Part shown: one piece after another, positions 25,117 to 34,198 of the stretch | Position numbering within the stretch: the first letter of the stretch is position 1 | Layout: each line of letters begins with the position of its first letter | Assembly: GCA_964236535.1 (NCBI GenBank) | Contig: CAXSEF010000007.1 | Span: forward strand, 12,072-76,071 | Direction: 5' to 3' | Length of the DNA stretch: 64,000 nucleotides | Source: CAXSEF01 sp964236535 | Lineage (GTDB): Bacteria > Pseudomonadota > Alphaproteobacteria > Acetobacterales > Acetobacteraceae | Position numbers and translations under genes: made by a program | Notes under the pieces: model-generated | What the model saw: only the letters and a program-made list of their open reading frames with translations | Database searches by the model: none | What the model was told of the DNA's origin: nothing

Positions 25117-26217
25117 ATGCCCCCGACCCTGCTCGCCGACCTGGAGTTCCGTGCCGGCGCCCCCGGCTGCGCCGCGCTGGGCGCCGGCTGGTCCGCGCCG
25201 GAGCCCGGGTTCACCTGGGCGGTCGACGACGTCAGCACGCTGGTGTTCGAGGTGCCGCCCGGCCATGCCGGCGTCCTCGTCACGCTGTGGCTCGACCCGG
25301 TGCCGCGTCCGCAATCCATCGTGGCCTGGTGCGACGGCCACCTGCTCGGGCGCCATCTCCTGGTCCGACCCGGGCGGGTCGCGATCGCCGTCCCCGCCGC
25401 ACTGCTGCGCGACGGCCGGCTCGCCCTCGGCCTCGCCCACCACGACCGGGTGCGCATCTGCGAGATCGACGGCGGCACCGACCGGCGCCTGCTCTCCGTG
25501 CTGCTGCGCCGCGCCTGCGTGCATGGCCTGGCCGTCGCACCCGCCCTGGCCGTGCCGCCGCCGCGCGACCCGCTGCCGCCCGACCAGCTGTTCGCCCGCT
25601 TCCTGGCGCTCGGCGACAACTGCGAGTTCGGCCTCGCCCAGCGCCGCTTCGGCGCCGAGCCGCTGCACCTGCTGCGCTTCACCGCGATGCCGCTCGACGC
25701 CCTGCTGCGCGGCCTGGCCACCGGGTTCGACGGCCTGCTCGACCCGGGTGCGCTGAGCGCGGTGCTCGACCCGCCGTTCGAGGGCCGGCGCGAATACATC
25801 CTGCGCGAGGCCTCGTACGGCTACGCGGCACACAGCTTCGTCCACGAGGGCGACCCCGGCGCCGACACCCTGCTCGCCCGCGCCGCGCGCCGCCTCGCCT
25901 TCCAGCTGCGCGTGTTCCTGGAGGAGCTGGCGCGGGCGGACAAGATCCTCGTGCTCAAGCGCAACGACCCGCTGTCGCTGGACGAGGTGATCCCGGTCTG
26001 GAGCCTGCTGCGCGCCCACGGCGACAACACGCTGCTGTATGTCACGCCGGCCGACGCGGCGCACCCGCCGGGCCACGTCGCCTGGGTCCGGCCGGGGCTG
26101 ATGCACGGCCGGATCGACCGCTTCGCGCCCTATGACGACGCACAGGCGCTGTCCGAGCAGGCCTGGCTCGCGATCTGCCGGGCCGCGCACGAGCTGTGGC
26201 TAGGGACGGCGCGGTAG
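25117..26217 (+). CDS. DUF1796-like (putative cysteine-peptidase-fold) protein
   Basis: About 366 residues from ATG 25117 (GTG-type earlier starts run into the DPE). The N-terminal half (1-170) is beta-rich with no recognised family. The C-terminal half carries FLALGDNCEFGLAQRRFGAE, the DNCEF-R motif of DUF1796-like proteins whose Cys has been proposed as a peptidase nucleophile, followed by LHLLRFTAMPLDALLRGL. A later IDRFAPYDDAQALSEQAW is typical of the C-terminal helix. Role unknown; the link with FkbH and ACP suggests cell-surface glycan or acyl-glycan modification. Confidence 0.6.
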   Translation: MPPTLLADLEFRAGAPGCAALGAGWSAPEPGFTWAVDDVSTLVFEVPPGHAGVLVTLWLDPVPRPQSIVAWCDGHLLGRHLLVRPGRVAIAVPAALLRDGRLALGLAHHDRVRICEIDGGTDRRLLSVLLRRACVHGLAVAPALAVPPPRDPLPPDQLFARFLALGDNCEFGLAQRRFGAEPLHLLRFTAMPLDALLRGLATGFDGLLDPGALSAVLDPPFEGRREYILREASYGYAAHSFVHEGDPGADTLLARAARRLAFQLRVFLEELARADKILVLKRNDPLSLDEVIPVWSLLRAHGDNTLLYVTPADAAHPPGHVAWVRPGLMHGRIDRFAPYDDAQALSEQAWLAICRAAHELWLGTAR

Positions 26218-26330
26218 CGCCGGACAAGCAGGCAGGGCTCTACCCCTCCTTCTTCCAAACGGGGAGCCCGCAAAGGGCAAGGCAACCGGCGTTTCAGTGC
26301 TGCATCGCTCCGACGGCGCCCGTGCGCGCT

Positions 26331-26462
26331 TGCTGGGCAAGGCCAGAGGCTCTGCCTCTGGACTCCGCTCAAGGCAAGCCTTGAGAATCCCTGTGCTTAA
26401 GGGCAGGTTTCCAAAGGCCCCCGGCCTTTGGCGGGTCTGGGCAGAGCCCAGCCTTGCCTGCC
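26331..26462. repeat. DPE copy 10
   Basis: Full copy; second hairpin degenerate (CTCAAGGCAAGCCTTGAG, a perfect small stem), centre GTGCTTAAGGGCAGG, right arm ending CCCAGCCTTGCCTGC. It ends at the stop of the SDR gene on the other strand. A partial left-arm relic lies at 26225-26280. Confidence 0.88.
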
Positions 26463-26463
26463 G

Positions 26464-27171
26464 TCACCCGGTGACGATCGCGCCGGTACGCCGCTCGTCC
26501 GGGCCGCACAGTGCCGCGATGACCGGCGCGACGTCGGCCGGCTGGCGCAGGGTGCGCGGGTCCTCGCCGGGGTAGGCGGCGGAGCGGCTGCGGCTCGCGA
26601 CCGGGCCCGGGTCGAACAGGTTGATGCGCAGCGGCGAGAGGTCGCGCTGCTCGTCGGCCCAGCACAGCACGAGCTGTTCGAGCGCGGCCTTGCTGGCGCC
26701 GAGGATCGCCCAGTAGGCGCGGGGCTCGCGGGCGTGGTGGCTGGTGAGCACGACGGCGCGGCCGGCCGGGCCGGCGGCCAGCAGCGGCCCGCAGGTGCGG
26801 ATGAGGCGCCAGGTGGCGACGACGTTGACGGCCAGCGCGCGGTCGAGATCCTGCGGCTGGATATGCCCGACCGGGGTGAGCTGGCCCGCGTGGCCGGCGG
26901 CGTGCACCAGGATGTCGAGGCGCCCGAAGCGGCTGGCGATGCTCGGCCCGAGCGGATCGATGGACGCCGCGTCGGCGAGGTCGAGGGGAAGCAGGGTGGC
27001 GCTGCCGCCGCACCCGCGGACGCGGTCGTCGAGCGCCTCCAGCGCGCCCTGGGTGCGACCGGTGGCCACGACGTGCGCCCCCTGGCGCGCCAGTTCGAGC
27101 GCGGCGCCGCCGCCGATGCCGCGGCTGGCACCGGTGACCAGGGCCACCCGCCCGGAAAGGACGCGGGTCAT
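26464..27171 (-). CDS. SDR-family oxidoreductase, catalytic tyrosine replaced
   Basis: 235 residues, classical SDR fold: TGASRGIG (13-20), HAAG at the NNAG position (90-93), NVVATWRL. Ser144 (VLTSHH) and Lys161 are in place, but the YxxxK position reads LGASK (157-161): Leu157 where the catalytic Tyr should be, while Tyr153 is eight residues before Lys. It is located next to purF, a conserved neighbourhood in alphaproteobacteria. Either a non-catalytic or repurposed SDR. Confidence 0.85.
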   Translation of the reverse strand: MTRVLSGRVALVTGASRGIGGGAALELARQGAHVVATGRTQGALEALDDRVRGCGGSATLLPLDLADAASIDPLGPSIASRFGRLDILVHAAGHAGQLTPVGHIQPQDLDRALAVNVVATWRLIRTCGPLLAAGPAGRAVVLTSHHAREPRAYWAILGASKAALEQLVLCWADEQRDLSPLRINLFDPGPVASRSRSAAYPGEDPRTLRQPADVAPVIAALCGPDERRTGAIVTG

Positions 27172-27173
27172 CC

Positions 27174-27338
27174 GGCAAGCAACGCCGGGCCTGTCCCGAG
27201 CCCGCCAAAAGCCGGAAACCACCCGGACAGGCGGGCGGAGCCGCAAGGGTCGGGCCGCCCCGAACTTCCCTGAACGAATGGATCCTCGAGGCTGGGCCTT
27301 GAGCGGAGTCCAGAGGCGGAGCCTCTGGCCTTGCTCGC
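27174..27338. repeat. DPE copy 11, left arm degenerate
   Basis: The left arm is scrambled (AAGCAACGCCGGGCCTG), the centre reads CCCTGAACGAATGGATCCTC, and the right arm is intact to GAGCCTCTGGCCTTGCTC. It separates purF from the SDR gene. Confidence 0.75.
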
Positions 27339-27358
27339 TCCCGAGCCGCCCGCTCGCC

Positions 27359-28999
27359 TCACCGGCAGTCGGTGTACGAGCTGGACTGGTGGCCCGGGTG
27401 CTGCTCCATGTCCGGCAGGGCAACCGGATACTCCCCGGTGAAGCAGGCATCGCAATACTGCGGGCTCAGGTCGTTGCGGCCGTTCTTGCCCAGTGCGCGG
27501 TAGAGCCCGTCGAGCGAGATGAAGGCGAGGCTGTCGGCGCCGATGAGCTCGGCCATCTCCGCGACGTCGTGGTTGGCGGCGAGCAGCTTGCTGCGCTCCG
27601 GCGTGTCGATGCCGTAGAAGCAGGAATGCGTGGTCGGCGGCGAGGAGATGCGCATGTGCACCTCCGACGCCCCGGCGGCGCGCACCATCTCGACGATCTT
27701 GCGGCTGGTGGTGCCGCGCACGATGCTGTCGTCGACCAGGACGACCCGCTGGCCCTGGAGCACGGCGCGGTTGGCGGAGTGCTTGAGCTTGACGCCCAGG
27801 TTGCGGATCTGGTCGGTCGGCTCGATGAAGGTGCGGCCGACGTAGTGGTTGCGGATGATGCCGAGCTCGAACGGGGTGCCGCTCTCGGTGGCGTAGCCCA
27901 TGGCGGCCGGCACGCCGGAATCCGGGACCGGGACCACGACGTCGGCCGCGACGCCGCTCTCGCGGGCGAGCTCGGCGCCGATCAGCTTGCGCGAGTTGTA
28001 GACCGGGGTGCCTTCCATCACCGAGTCGGGACGGGCGAAATAGACGTACTCGAAGATGCAGAACCGGCTGGGCGCCGCGCTGAGCGGCTTGAGCGAGCGC
28101 AGGCCGCTGTCGTCGATCACCACGATCTCGCCGGGCTCGACGTCGCGGACGAACTCGGCGCCGACGATGTCGAGCGCGCAGGTCTCGCTGGCGAGCACCC
28201 ATCCGGCGCTGGAGTCGCCCGCGCCGCCATCGAGCGGCAGGCGGCCGAGGATGAGCGGCCGCACCCCGAGCGGGTCGCGCACCCCGATCAGCGCCTGGTT
28301 GGACAGCGCCACCAGCGAGTACGCGCCGACGACCTGCTTGAGCGCGTCGATCAGACGGTCGATCACCGTCGAGTACAGGCTGATGGCGATGAGGTGGACG
28401 AACACCTCGCTGTCGGTGGTGGACTGGAACAGGCAGCCGCGGCGCACCAGGGTGCGGCGCAGGATGCCGGCGTTGGTCAGGTTGCCGTTGTGGCTGACCG
28501 CGAAGCCGCCGAACTCGAAGTCGGCGTACAGCGGCTGCACGTTGCGCAGGATGGTGTCGCCGGTGGTGGCGTAGCGGTTGTGGCCGACGGCGGTACGGCC
28601 GGGCAGTGCCGCGATGGTGCGGGCGTCGGAGAAGTTGTCACCGACCAGGCCGAGGCCGCGGTGGTTGTGGAAGCGCTCGCCGTCGAAGCTGACGATGCCG
28701 GTGGCCTCCTGGCCGCGGTGCTGCAGCGCGTGCAGCCCGAGCGCCGTCAGCGCCGCCGCGTCGGTGGCGCCCCACACGCCGAACACGCCGCACTCCTCGT
28801 GCAGGCTGTCGGCGTCGGGGCGATCGGAGTCGTCGAGGCGGGCAGGGGGCGCGGCACCGGGTGGAACCGGAGCGCGATCCGGACCCGGCGCGGCGTGCAG
28901 GCCGGGGGCGGCGCGCGCACCTGCGCCGGCCGGCGAAGCCGTGGCGGCAGAGGGGCCGGGAGCGGCCTGCGCAAGCCGGGGCGCCGGGACTTCGGTCAT
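27359..28999 (-). CDS. purF: Amidophosphoribosyltransferase PurF
   Basis: First step of purine synthesis: transfers the glutamine amide to PRPP. 546 residues: nucleophile Cys70 in HEECGVFGV, glutaminase motifs ALQHRGQEATG and VGHNRYATTG, PRPP loop VVLVDDSIVRGTTS, and late Cys residues (QYCDACFTGEYP) like those ligating the Fe-S cluster in the Bacillus-type enzyme. Before Cys70 lies an Ala/Pro-rich ~65-residue extension instead of the short propeptide, so processing must remove it to free Cys70. The start ATG 28999 is chosen over an earlier in-frame codon at 29071. Confidence 0.96.
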   Translation of the reverse strand: MTEVPAPRLAQAAPGPSAATASPAGAGARAAPGLHAAPGPDRAPVPPGAAPPARLDDSDRPDADSLHEECGVFGVWGATDAAALTALGLHALQHRGQEATGIVSFDGERFHNHRGLGLVGDNFSDARTIAALPGRTAVGHNRYATTGDTILRNVQPLYADFEFGGFAVSHNGNLTNAGILRRTLVRRGCLFQSTTDSEVFVHLIAISLYSTVIDRLIDALKQVVGAYSLVALSNQALIGVRDPLGVRPLILGRLPLDGGAGDSSAGWVLASETCALDIVGAEFVRDVEPGEIVVIDDSGLRSLKPLSAAPSRFCIFEYVYFARPDSVMEGTPVYNSRKLIGAELARESGVAADVVVPVPDSGVPAAMGYATESGTPFELGIIRNHYVGRTFIEPTDQIRNLGVKLKHSANRAVLQGQRVVLVDDSIVRGTTSRKIVEMVRAAGASEVHMRISSPPTTHSCFYGIDTPERSKLLAANHDVAEMAELIGADSLAFISLDGLYRALGKNGRNDLSPQYCDACFTGEYPVALPDMEQHPGHQSSSYTDCR

Positions 29000-29130
29000 G
29001 GCAGGTCTCCGCTGGTCGAAAGCGCGAGGGGGCACGCGACAGGGCGCGCAGGCGCAGCTGCAGGCGCGCACCCCGGAGCGCAGCGGCCGGCGGCACGACG
29101 AGGCGCAGGCGTGCGACGCGAGGACACGGC

Positions 29131-29712
29131 CTAGTCGCGCGCCGGCGCGGGGCCGTTGGCGCGTCCGGAGGCAAGCGGATGCGACAGCTCGGCCGCGGTG
29201 ATCGGCGGCCCGGCGGGGGGCGCCGCGAGCCTCGGGCGGTCGGCGGGCGGCAGCCGGTCGACCATCCAGGCGGCGGCGTCGTAGACGAACGGCAGGCTGC
29301 GCGCCTGCTGCACCTTCGCGGGCCAGGCCTGCGGCGCCCAGACCAGCCCGGCCAGCACGTAGAGGCCGGCGAGCACCACCGCGCCGCGCGCCAGTCCGAA
29401 CACCAGGCCGAGCGAGCCGTCGAGCCCGCCGAGCCCGGGGACCCGCGCCATGCGCCCGAGCACGCTGGCGGCCACCGAGAACACCGCGAGCGCCGCCACG
29501 AAGCTCACGATGTAGCTGGCCGCCGACGCGAAGCCGGGGTCGGTGATGTAGCCCTGCGCGGTCGGGATCAGGCCCGGCGCGTAGACGATGGCGACATACC
29601 CCGCGCCAGCCCAGGCGGCGAGGCCCAGCACCTCGCGCACCAGCCCGCGCGACAGGCCGGCGAGCGCGGACAGGGCGAGGATGGCGAGGACGGCGAGGTC
29701 CACCAGGTTCAT
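29131..29712 (-). CDS. cvpA: CvpA family membrane protein
   Basis: 193 residues with four predicted membrane segments (~4-22, 28-48, 65-85, 100-122) and the CvpA opening MNLVDLAVLAILALSALAGLSRGLVREVLGL. Colicin V production/CvpA proteins are inner-membrane proteins encoded upstream of purF in many bacteria, as here (130-base spacing, same strand). Precise role unclear; implicated in envelope stress resistance. The C-terminal ~50 residues are soluble and Ala/Pro rich. Confidence 0.94.
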   Translation of the reverse strand: MNLVDLAVLAILALSALAGLSRGLVREVLGLAAWAGAGYVAIVYAPGLIPTAQGYITDPGFASAASYIVSFVAALAVFSVAASVLGRMARVPGLGGLDGSLGLVFGLARGAVVLAGLYVLAGLVWAPQAWPAKVQQARSLPFVYDAAAWMVDRLPPADRPRLAAPPAGPPITAAELSHPLASGRANGPAPARD

Positions 29713-29920
29713 CGGGCGCGGGGCCTCGGTCGTGTGGCGCCTATATCGGCTCACGCGGTCGCCAAGCCAAGGGATCGTGTGACAGGTCTGGGTCACGCTG
29801 CGGGTGGGAGCATGCCTCAGCCCGGACCGGGCCGCACAGTCGGATGCCAGCCGCCCGACGTGGCGCACCCGACGCCGGGCCGTCCGAAACGGCGCAGGGT
29901 GCGCCCGCCCGGTCGAGCTC

Positions 29921-31012
29921 TCAGGCCCCGATCGTCTCCGCGCCGCGCTCGGCGAGCAGGCGGCGCAGGTCGCGGATCACCGGGAACACCTCCTGGTTCC
30001 AGTCGCCGCCCTGCGAGTCGTGCGCGGCCTGCTCCTGCTCCACGATCTCGCGGTCCTCGCGGAAGATGCGCTCGGTGAAGATCACCAGCAGCGGCCAGGC
30101 GGCGTCCAGCAGGCCGGGGATCTTCGGCCGCTGCACCGACAGCAGGCCGAACACCCGGTTGGTGCGCTGCGCCGCGTCCTGCGGGGTGTAGGCGATCCAC
30201 AGGTCCATCACCGGGTTCTCGGCGTCGTTGGTGACGATGCGCAGCGTCTGGTACGGATACTCGGTGCGGATCGTCATCAGGTCGCGGTCGGCGTTCGCGG
30301 TGGTGGTCAGGCCGCGACGCTGGCCGAAGATCGCCGCCTCGCCGAGCGGCTGCTTGCCGCCGGTGCGGGCGAAGCTGTACCTGGCCTCGACCCAGTCCTC
30401 GCCCTGCCGCCTGCCGCGGAAGCGCGGCACCATCTTGCCCATCTGCTTGCGGTGCAGGAACTGGTGGTTCATGTCCATCAGGTTCTCGTGCATGAAGCTG
30501 TAGTGGCAGGCGACCGGACGGCCGAAGCGGCGCGTCTTGTACTTCGGGTCCGACGCCCGGCCGAGCTGCGGCGGCGGCGTGTCGGCCAGCCGCGCCGGAT
30601 CGCCCGGGAACACCATGATCAGCCCGTCCGTCTCGTGCACCGGATACGAGCGCACCCCGTTCGGCAGCTTGTCCTTGCCGAGGTACGGCACGTCCACGCA
30701 GCGGCCGTGGCAGCCATAGGCCCAGCCGTGATAGCCGCAGCGTATGGTGTCGCCCTCCAGCAGACCCTGGCTGAGCGGCACCTGGCGGTGGGCGCAGCGG
30801 TCCTCGAGCGCGAACACGGCGCCGCCGTCCTTCGGGCGCGCCAGGACGATCGGCTCGGCGCCGAACCGGGTTGCAAGCACGGCGCCGGCCTTGAGCTCGC
30901 GCGACCAGGCGACGGGATACCAGTGGTCGGGATGACAGGCCACGCGGCGCAGGTCGCGCGACGGCTCGGCGGACTGCGGCATCATGTCGTCGGCGGCGGC
31001 AACCTGGTCCAT
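29921..31012 (-). CDS. Rieske non-heme iron oxygenase, alpha-subunit type
   Basis: 363 residues. Rieske cluster ligands: Cys73 and His75 (CAHRQ), Cys92 and His95 (CGYHGW). The mononuclear iron motif is NLMDMNHQFLH, with two His and a preceding Asp. The family resembles vanillate demethylase/phthalate-type oxygenases, which need a separate reductase; none lies alongside. Substrate not predictable. The start ATG at 31012 is chosen by domain fit. Confidence 0.9.
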   Translation of the reverse strand: MDQVAAADDMMPQSAEPSRDLRRVACHPDHWYPVAWSRELKAGAVLATRFGAEPIVLARPKDGGAVFALEDRCAHRQVPLSQGLLEGDTIRCGYHGWAYGCHGRCVDVPYLGKDKLPNGVRSYPVHETDGLIMVFPGDPARLADTPPPQLGRASDPKYKTRRFGRPVACHYSFMHENLMDMNHQFLHRKQMGKMVPRFRGRRQGEDWVEARYSFARTGGKQPLGEAAIFGQRRGLTTTANADRDLMTIRTEYPYQTLRIVTNDAENPVMDLWIAYTPQDAAQRTNRVFGLLSVQRPKIPGLLDAAWPLLVIFTERIFREDREIVEQEQAAHDSQGGDWNQEVFPVIRDLRRLLAERGAETIGA

Positions 31013-31073
31013 CGAGCCTCGGCAAAGTGCGGTGGAGGCACCTTTCTAGCGCAGGGCGCGGGCTAAATGAAGC

Positions 31074-31162
31074 GAGGAAGGCCAGAGGCTCTGCCTCTGG
31101 ACTCCGCCGGGGGCTGAGCCCCCGGACCCGCACAGGCCTGGCGGCAACCTGGCCCGGCCTTT
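31074..31162. repeat. DPE copy 12, subfamily B
   Basis: A complete first hairpin, then CCGGGGGCTGAGCCCCCGG and ACCCGCACAGGC in place of the Lys-type centre; ends GCCCGGCCTTTCG. Confidence 0.85.
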
Positions 31163-31164
31163 CG

Positions 31165-31437
31165 TCATGCCAGCAGCGCCGCGGCCCCGCTCGCGTCCAC
31201 CCCCGGCAGCATGATGCGGGTGCCGTCCGCCAGCGCGAGCGTGGGCCCGCCCGCGGCGAGCTCGTCGGTCGAGCCCAGTGCCTCGACGTCGAGGGCGACG
31301 GTCAGCGTGCCGGAGCCTTCGAGGTGCTGCGCCCAGGTGCCCAGCGCCACCTGCAGGCCGGCGACTAGAGCCGCGTCGCCGGCGCCGCCGAGGTCGCCGG
31401 GATCGTCGAGGATGACGCTGGTGGCGGGCTGGCTCAA
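31165..31437 (-). CDS. Small uncharacterised protein, TTG start favoured
   Basis: 90 residues from TTG at 31437, with GGAG six bases upstream; an ATG 13 codons earlier (31476) lacks such a site. Sequence MSQPATSVILDDPGDLGG...TLTVALDVEALGSTDELAAGGPTLALADGTRIMLPGVDASGAAALLA is beta-like with a D/G-rich rhythm seen in extracellular repeat proteins. No family identified. Divergent from the APH gene. Confidence 0.5.
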   Translation of the reverse strand: MSQPATSVILDDPGDLGGAGDAALVAGLQVALGTWAQHLEGSGTLTVALDVEALGSTDELAAGGPTLALADGTRIMLPGVDASGAAALLA

Positions 31438-31554
31438 GGCGGGCTCCGTGGCGGGACCGCGACAGGAAGCCAGCAAGTGCTTGAGGGACGGTTAACAGGC
31501 GGAGCGAGGCGAGGGGTGAAGCAGCCTGGCCCTGCCCCGTGCCATCGTGGAGGA

Positions 31555-32463
31555 ATGGACCTCATCGGGCGCAGCATCCCGGCCGGAACGCCTCCCGCCG
31601 AACTCGAGGTGGGGAGCGCCCTGGTCCGCCGCCTGGTCGCGGCACAGCACCCGGACCTCGCGGCGCTGCCGGTCGCCGCGGTCGCGAACGGCTGGGACAA
31701 TGCCATGTTCCGACTCGGTGGCGAGCTTGCGGTTCGCCTGCCTCGCCGGGCAGCGGCCGCAACGCTGGTGCTGAACGAACAACGCTGGCTGCCCGTGCTG
31801 GCGAGCGATCTGCCGCTGGAGGTTCCTGTTCCCGTGCGGGTCGGTGCGCCGCAGGACGAATATCCCTGGTCCTGGAGCATCGTTCCCTGGTTCGATGGCG
31901 AGACCGCAGACCTCCGCCCGCCGGACGCCGCTCAGGGTGGCGTCCTCGGGAGCTTCTTCGAGGCCCTGCACAAGCCCGCGCCGGAGGCGGCGCCGCGAAA
32001 CCCGGTCCGTGGCGTGCCGCTTATCGAGCGCTCCGCCGTGTTCGATCGTCGCGTGCGAAGCCTGTCCGACCTGGCCGCGCCGCTCGACTCCCGGCTGCTG
32101 GAGGTCTGGGACGCAGCCCTGGCCGAGCCGATCGATGTTGCAGCGACCTGGATCCACGGCGACCCGCACCCGCGAAACGTCCTCGTCGCCGACGGCCGCC
32201 TTGGCGCCGTTCTTGACTGGGGCGACATGGCCCAGGGGGATCGGGCGTCGGACCTCGCGGCCGTCTGGATGGTGTTGCCGGACATCAGCGCGCGCCGGCG
32301 GGCGATGGCTGCGTGCCCGGGCGTATCGGCAGCGACCTGGCGACGTGCTCGCGGCTGGGCCGTGTTCTACGGCGTGATGCTGCTCGATGCCGGACTCGTC
32401 GACGACCCGCGGATGGTCGCGATCGCCACCCGCACCTTCGGGAACATCGTCGTCGGACCTTGA
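31555..32463 (+). CDS. Aminoglycoside phosphotransferase (APH)-family kinase
   Basis: 302 residues, protein-kinase-like fold: N-terminal lobe with LEVGSALVRRL and NGWDNAMFRLGGELAVRLPRR, catalytic loop HGDPHPRNVL (His201, Asp203, Asn208) and DWGD (Asp221) as the metal-binding loop. The start ATG at 31555 follows GTGGAGGA. This branch includes many chromosomal kinases with unknown small-molecule substrates, so antibiotic resistance should not be assumed. Base composition is slightly lower in GC than its neighbours. Confidence 0.88.
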   Translation: MDLIGRSIPAGTPPAELEVGSALVRRLVAAQHPDLAALPVAAVANGWDNAMFRLGGELAVRLPRRAAAATLVLNEQRWLPVLASDLPLEVPVPVRVGAPQDEYPWSWSIVPWFDGETADLRPPDAAQGGVLGSFFEALHKPAPEAAPRNPVRGVPLIERSAVFDRRVRSLSDLAAPLDSRLLEVWDAALAEPIDVAATWIHGDPHPRNVLVADGRLGAVLDWGDMAQGDRASDLAAVWMVLPDISARRRAMAACPGVSAATWRRARGWAVFYGVMLLDAGLVDDPRMVAIATRTFGNIVVGP

Positions 32464-32545
32464 ACGACGCCACGGCTGCGACCGGCTCGGGCCGTGCAGA
32501 CCGATGCGGTGCATACCAGCGGTTCCGGGCGTTGGCGGGGACGCG

Positions 32546-32726
32546 CAGCAAGGCTGGGCTCTCCCTCCGCCCGCATTCCAACGGCCCATGCGGGCCGTCG
32601 GAACCTTGCGCGGGCTGCGCCCAGACCCGGCAAAGGCCTGAGGCCTCTGGAAACCCGTTCCCTAGGCAAATGGCTTCCAAGGCTCGGCCTCTGGCGGAGT
32701 CCAGAGGCAGAGCCTCTGGCCTTGCT
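32546..32726. repeat. DPE copy 13, long variant
   Basis: Same inserted segment as copies 3 and 8 (TCCCTCCGCCCGCATTCC, GGCCCATGCGGGCCGTCGG). Centre CGTTCCCTAGGCAAATGG, right arm to GAGCCTCTGGCCTTGC, which ends at the radA stop. Confidence 0.9.
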
Positions 32727-34140
32727 ACCCCTTCTTCCTCCCCGCGAACCGCTCCACCAGGTCCGCAAGGTGCCCCACCTCGTCGAGCCGCAGCCCCTCC
32801 GGCGCCAGCGCGCCCCGCGCCCGCCGCGGCAGCATCGCCGCCGCGAACCCGAGCTTGGCCGCCTCCTTCAGCCGCGCCTCCGCCTGCGCCACCTGGCGGA
32901 TCTCCCCCGACAGCCCGACCTCGCCGAAATACACCGCGTCGGCATCGGTCGGCGTCTCGGTGGCGGCCGAGGCCAGCGCCGCCGCCACCGCGAGGTCGGC
33001 GGCGGGCTCGGCCACGCGCAGCCCGCCCGCGATGTTGAGGTACACGTCGCTGCCGCCGACGCGCAGCCCGCAGCGGGTGTCCAGCACCGCGATGAGCATG
33101 GCGAGGCGGTTCTGGTCCCAGCCCACGACGCTGCGCCGCGGTGCCGCGCCGTTGGCGGGCGCCAGCAGGGCCTGCACCTCGACCAGGATCGGCCGGGTGC
33201 CCTCCAGGCCCGCGAACACCGCCGAGCCGGCGACGTTGCCGCGCCGCTCCGCGAGGAACAGCGCCGAAGGGTTGGCGACCTCGGCGAGGCCGTGCTCGCC
33301 CATCGCGAACACGCCGATCTCGTCGGTGGCGCCGAAGCGGTTCTTGGCGCCGCGCAGGATGCGGAACTGGTGGCCGCGGTCGCCCTCGAAGTGCAGCACC
33401 GCGTCGACCATGTGCTCGAGCACGCGCGGCCCCGCGAGCGTGCCCTCCTTGGTGACGTGGCCGACCAGCACCAGGCAGAAGCCGCGCGACTTGGCCAGCC
33501 GGATCAGCTCGAATCCCGCGGCGCGCACCTGCGTCACCGTGCCGGGCGCGCTGTCGATGCTGTCGACCCACATCGTCTGGATCGAGTCGATCACCACCAG
33601 CGCCAGGCCCTGCTCGGCGTCGAGCGCGTGGGCGATGTCGCGCACCGCGGTGGCGGCGGCAAGCTGCATCGGCGCGTCGGCCAGGCCGAGGCGGGCGGCG
33701 CGCAGCCGGACCTGGTCGATCGACTCCTCGCCGGTGATGTACAGCACGCGCTGGCCGCTGCGCGACAGGCAGGCCGCGGCCTGCAGCAGCAGGGTGGACT
33801 TGCCGATGCCGGGGTCGCCGCCGACCAGGACGGCGGAGGCGGCGACCATGCCGCCGCCGAGCACGCGGTCGAGCTCGGCGATCCCGGTGCACAGGCGCGC
33901 CGGCGGCGCGGACTCCCCCGCCAGCCCCACGAACTCGATGCGCCGCGCCTGGCCGGTGGAGCCACGGGCCGCGGCGGAGGCCGCACCCGGCCCGGGACCG
34001 GCGACGATGCCGCCGGGCGCGCGCGGCTCGACCGGCTCCTCGGCGATGGTGTTCCACTCGCCGCACGCCTCGCAGCGCCCGGCCCACCGCGGACTCAGCG
34101 CGCCGCAGCTCTGGCAGACGAAGCGCGACGCGCGAGCCAT
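32725..34140 (-). CDS. radA: DNA repair protein RadA
   Basis: 471 residues. C4 zinc finger Cys9/12/23/26, RecA-like ATPase with Walker A GGDPGIGKST (107-116), the RadA-specific KNRFG (266-270), and a Lon-protease-like C-terminal domain without its catalytic residues (ends DLVERFAGRKKG). RadA is a branch-migration motor in recombinational repair. Its start is the ATG at 34140 with the expected CQSCGALSPRWAGRCEACGEWNT opening. Confidence 0.97.
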   Translation of the reverse strand: MARASRFVCQSCGALSPRWAGRCEACGEWNTIAEEPVEPRAPGGIVAGPGPGAASAAARGSTGQARRIEFVGLAGESAPPARLCTGIAELDRVLGGGMVAASAVLVGGDPGIGKSTLLLQAAACLSRSGQRVLYITGEESIDQVRLRAARLGLADAPMQLAAATAVRDIAHALDAEQGLALVVIDSIQTMWVDSIDSAPGTVTQVRAAGFELIRLAKSRGFCLVLVGHVTKEGTLAGPRVLEHMVDAVLHFEGDRGHQFRILRGAKNRFGATDEIGVFAMGEHGLAEVANPSALFLAERRGNVAGSAVFAGLEGTRPILVEVQALLAPANGAAPRRSVVGWDQNRLAMLIAVLDTRCGLRVGGSDVYLNIAGGLRVAEPAADLAVAAALASAATETPTDADAVYFGEVGLSGEIRQVAQAEARLKEAAKLGFAAAMLPRRARGALAPEGLRLDEVGHLADLVERFAGRKKG

Positions 34141-34198
34141 CAGCCGGCTGCCCCGCCGCGTCGGCCCGGCGCGCCGGGCCCGGCGGTCTCGCGGACGC

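Noticed and set aside
31555..32463. APH-type kinase as an antibiotic-resistance gene
   Set aside because: Only generic kinase motifs are visible; many chromosomal members have other substrates, so no resistance claim is made.
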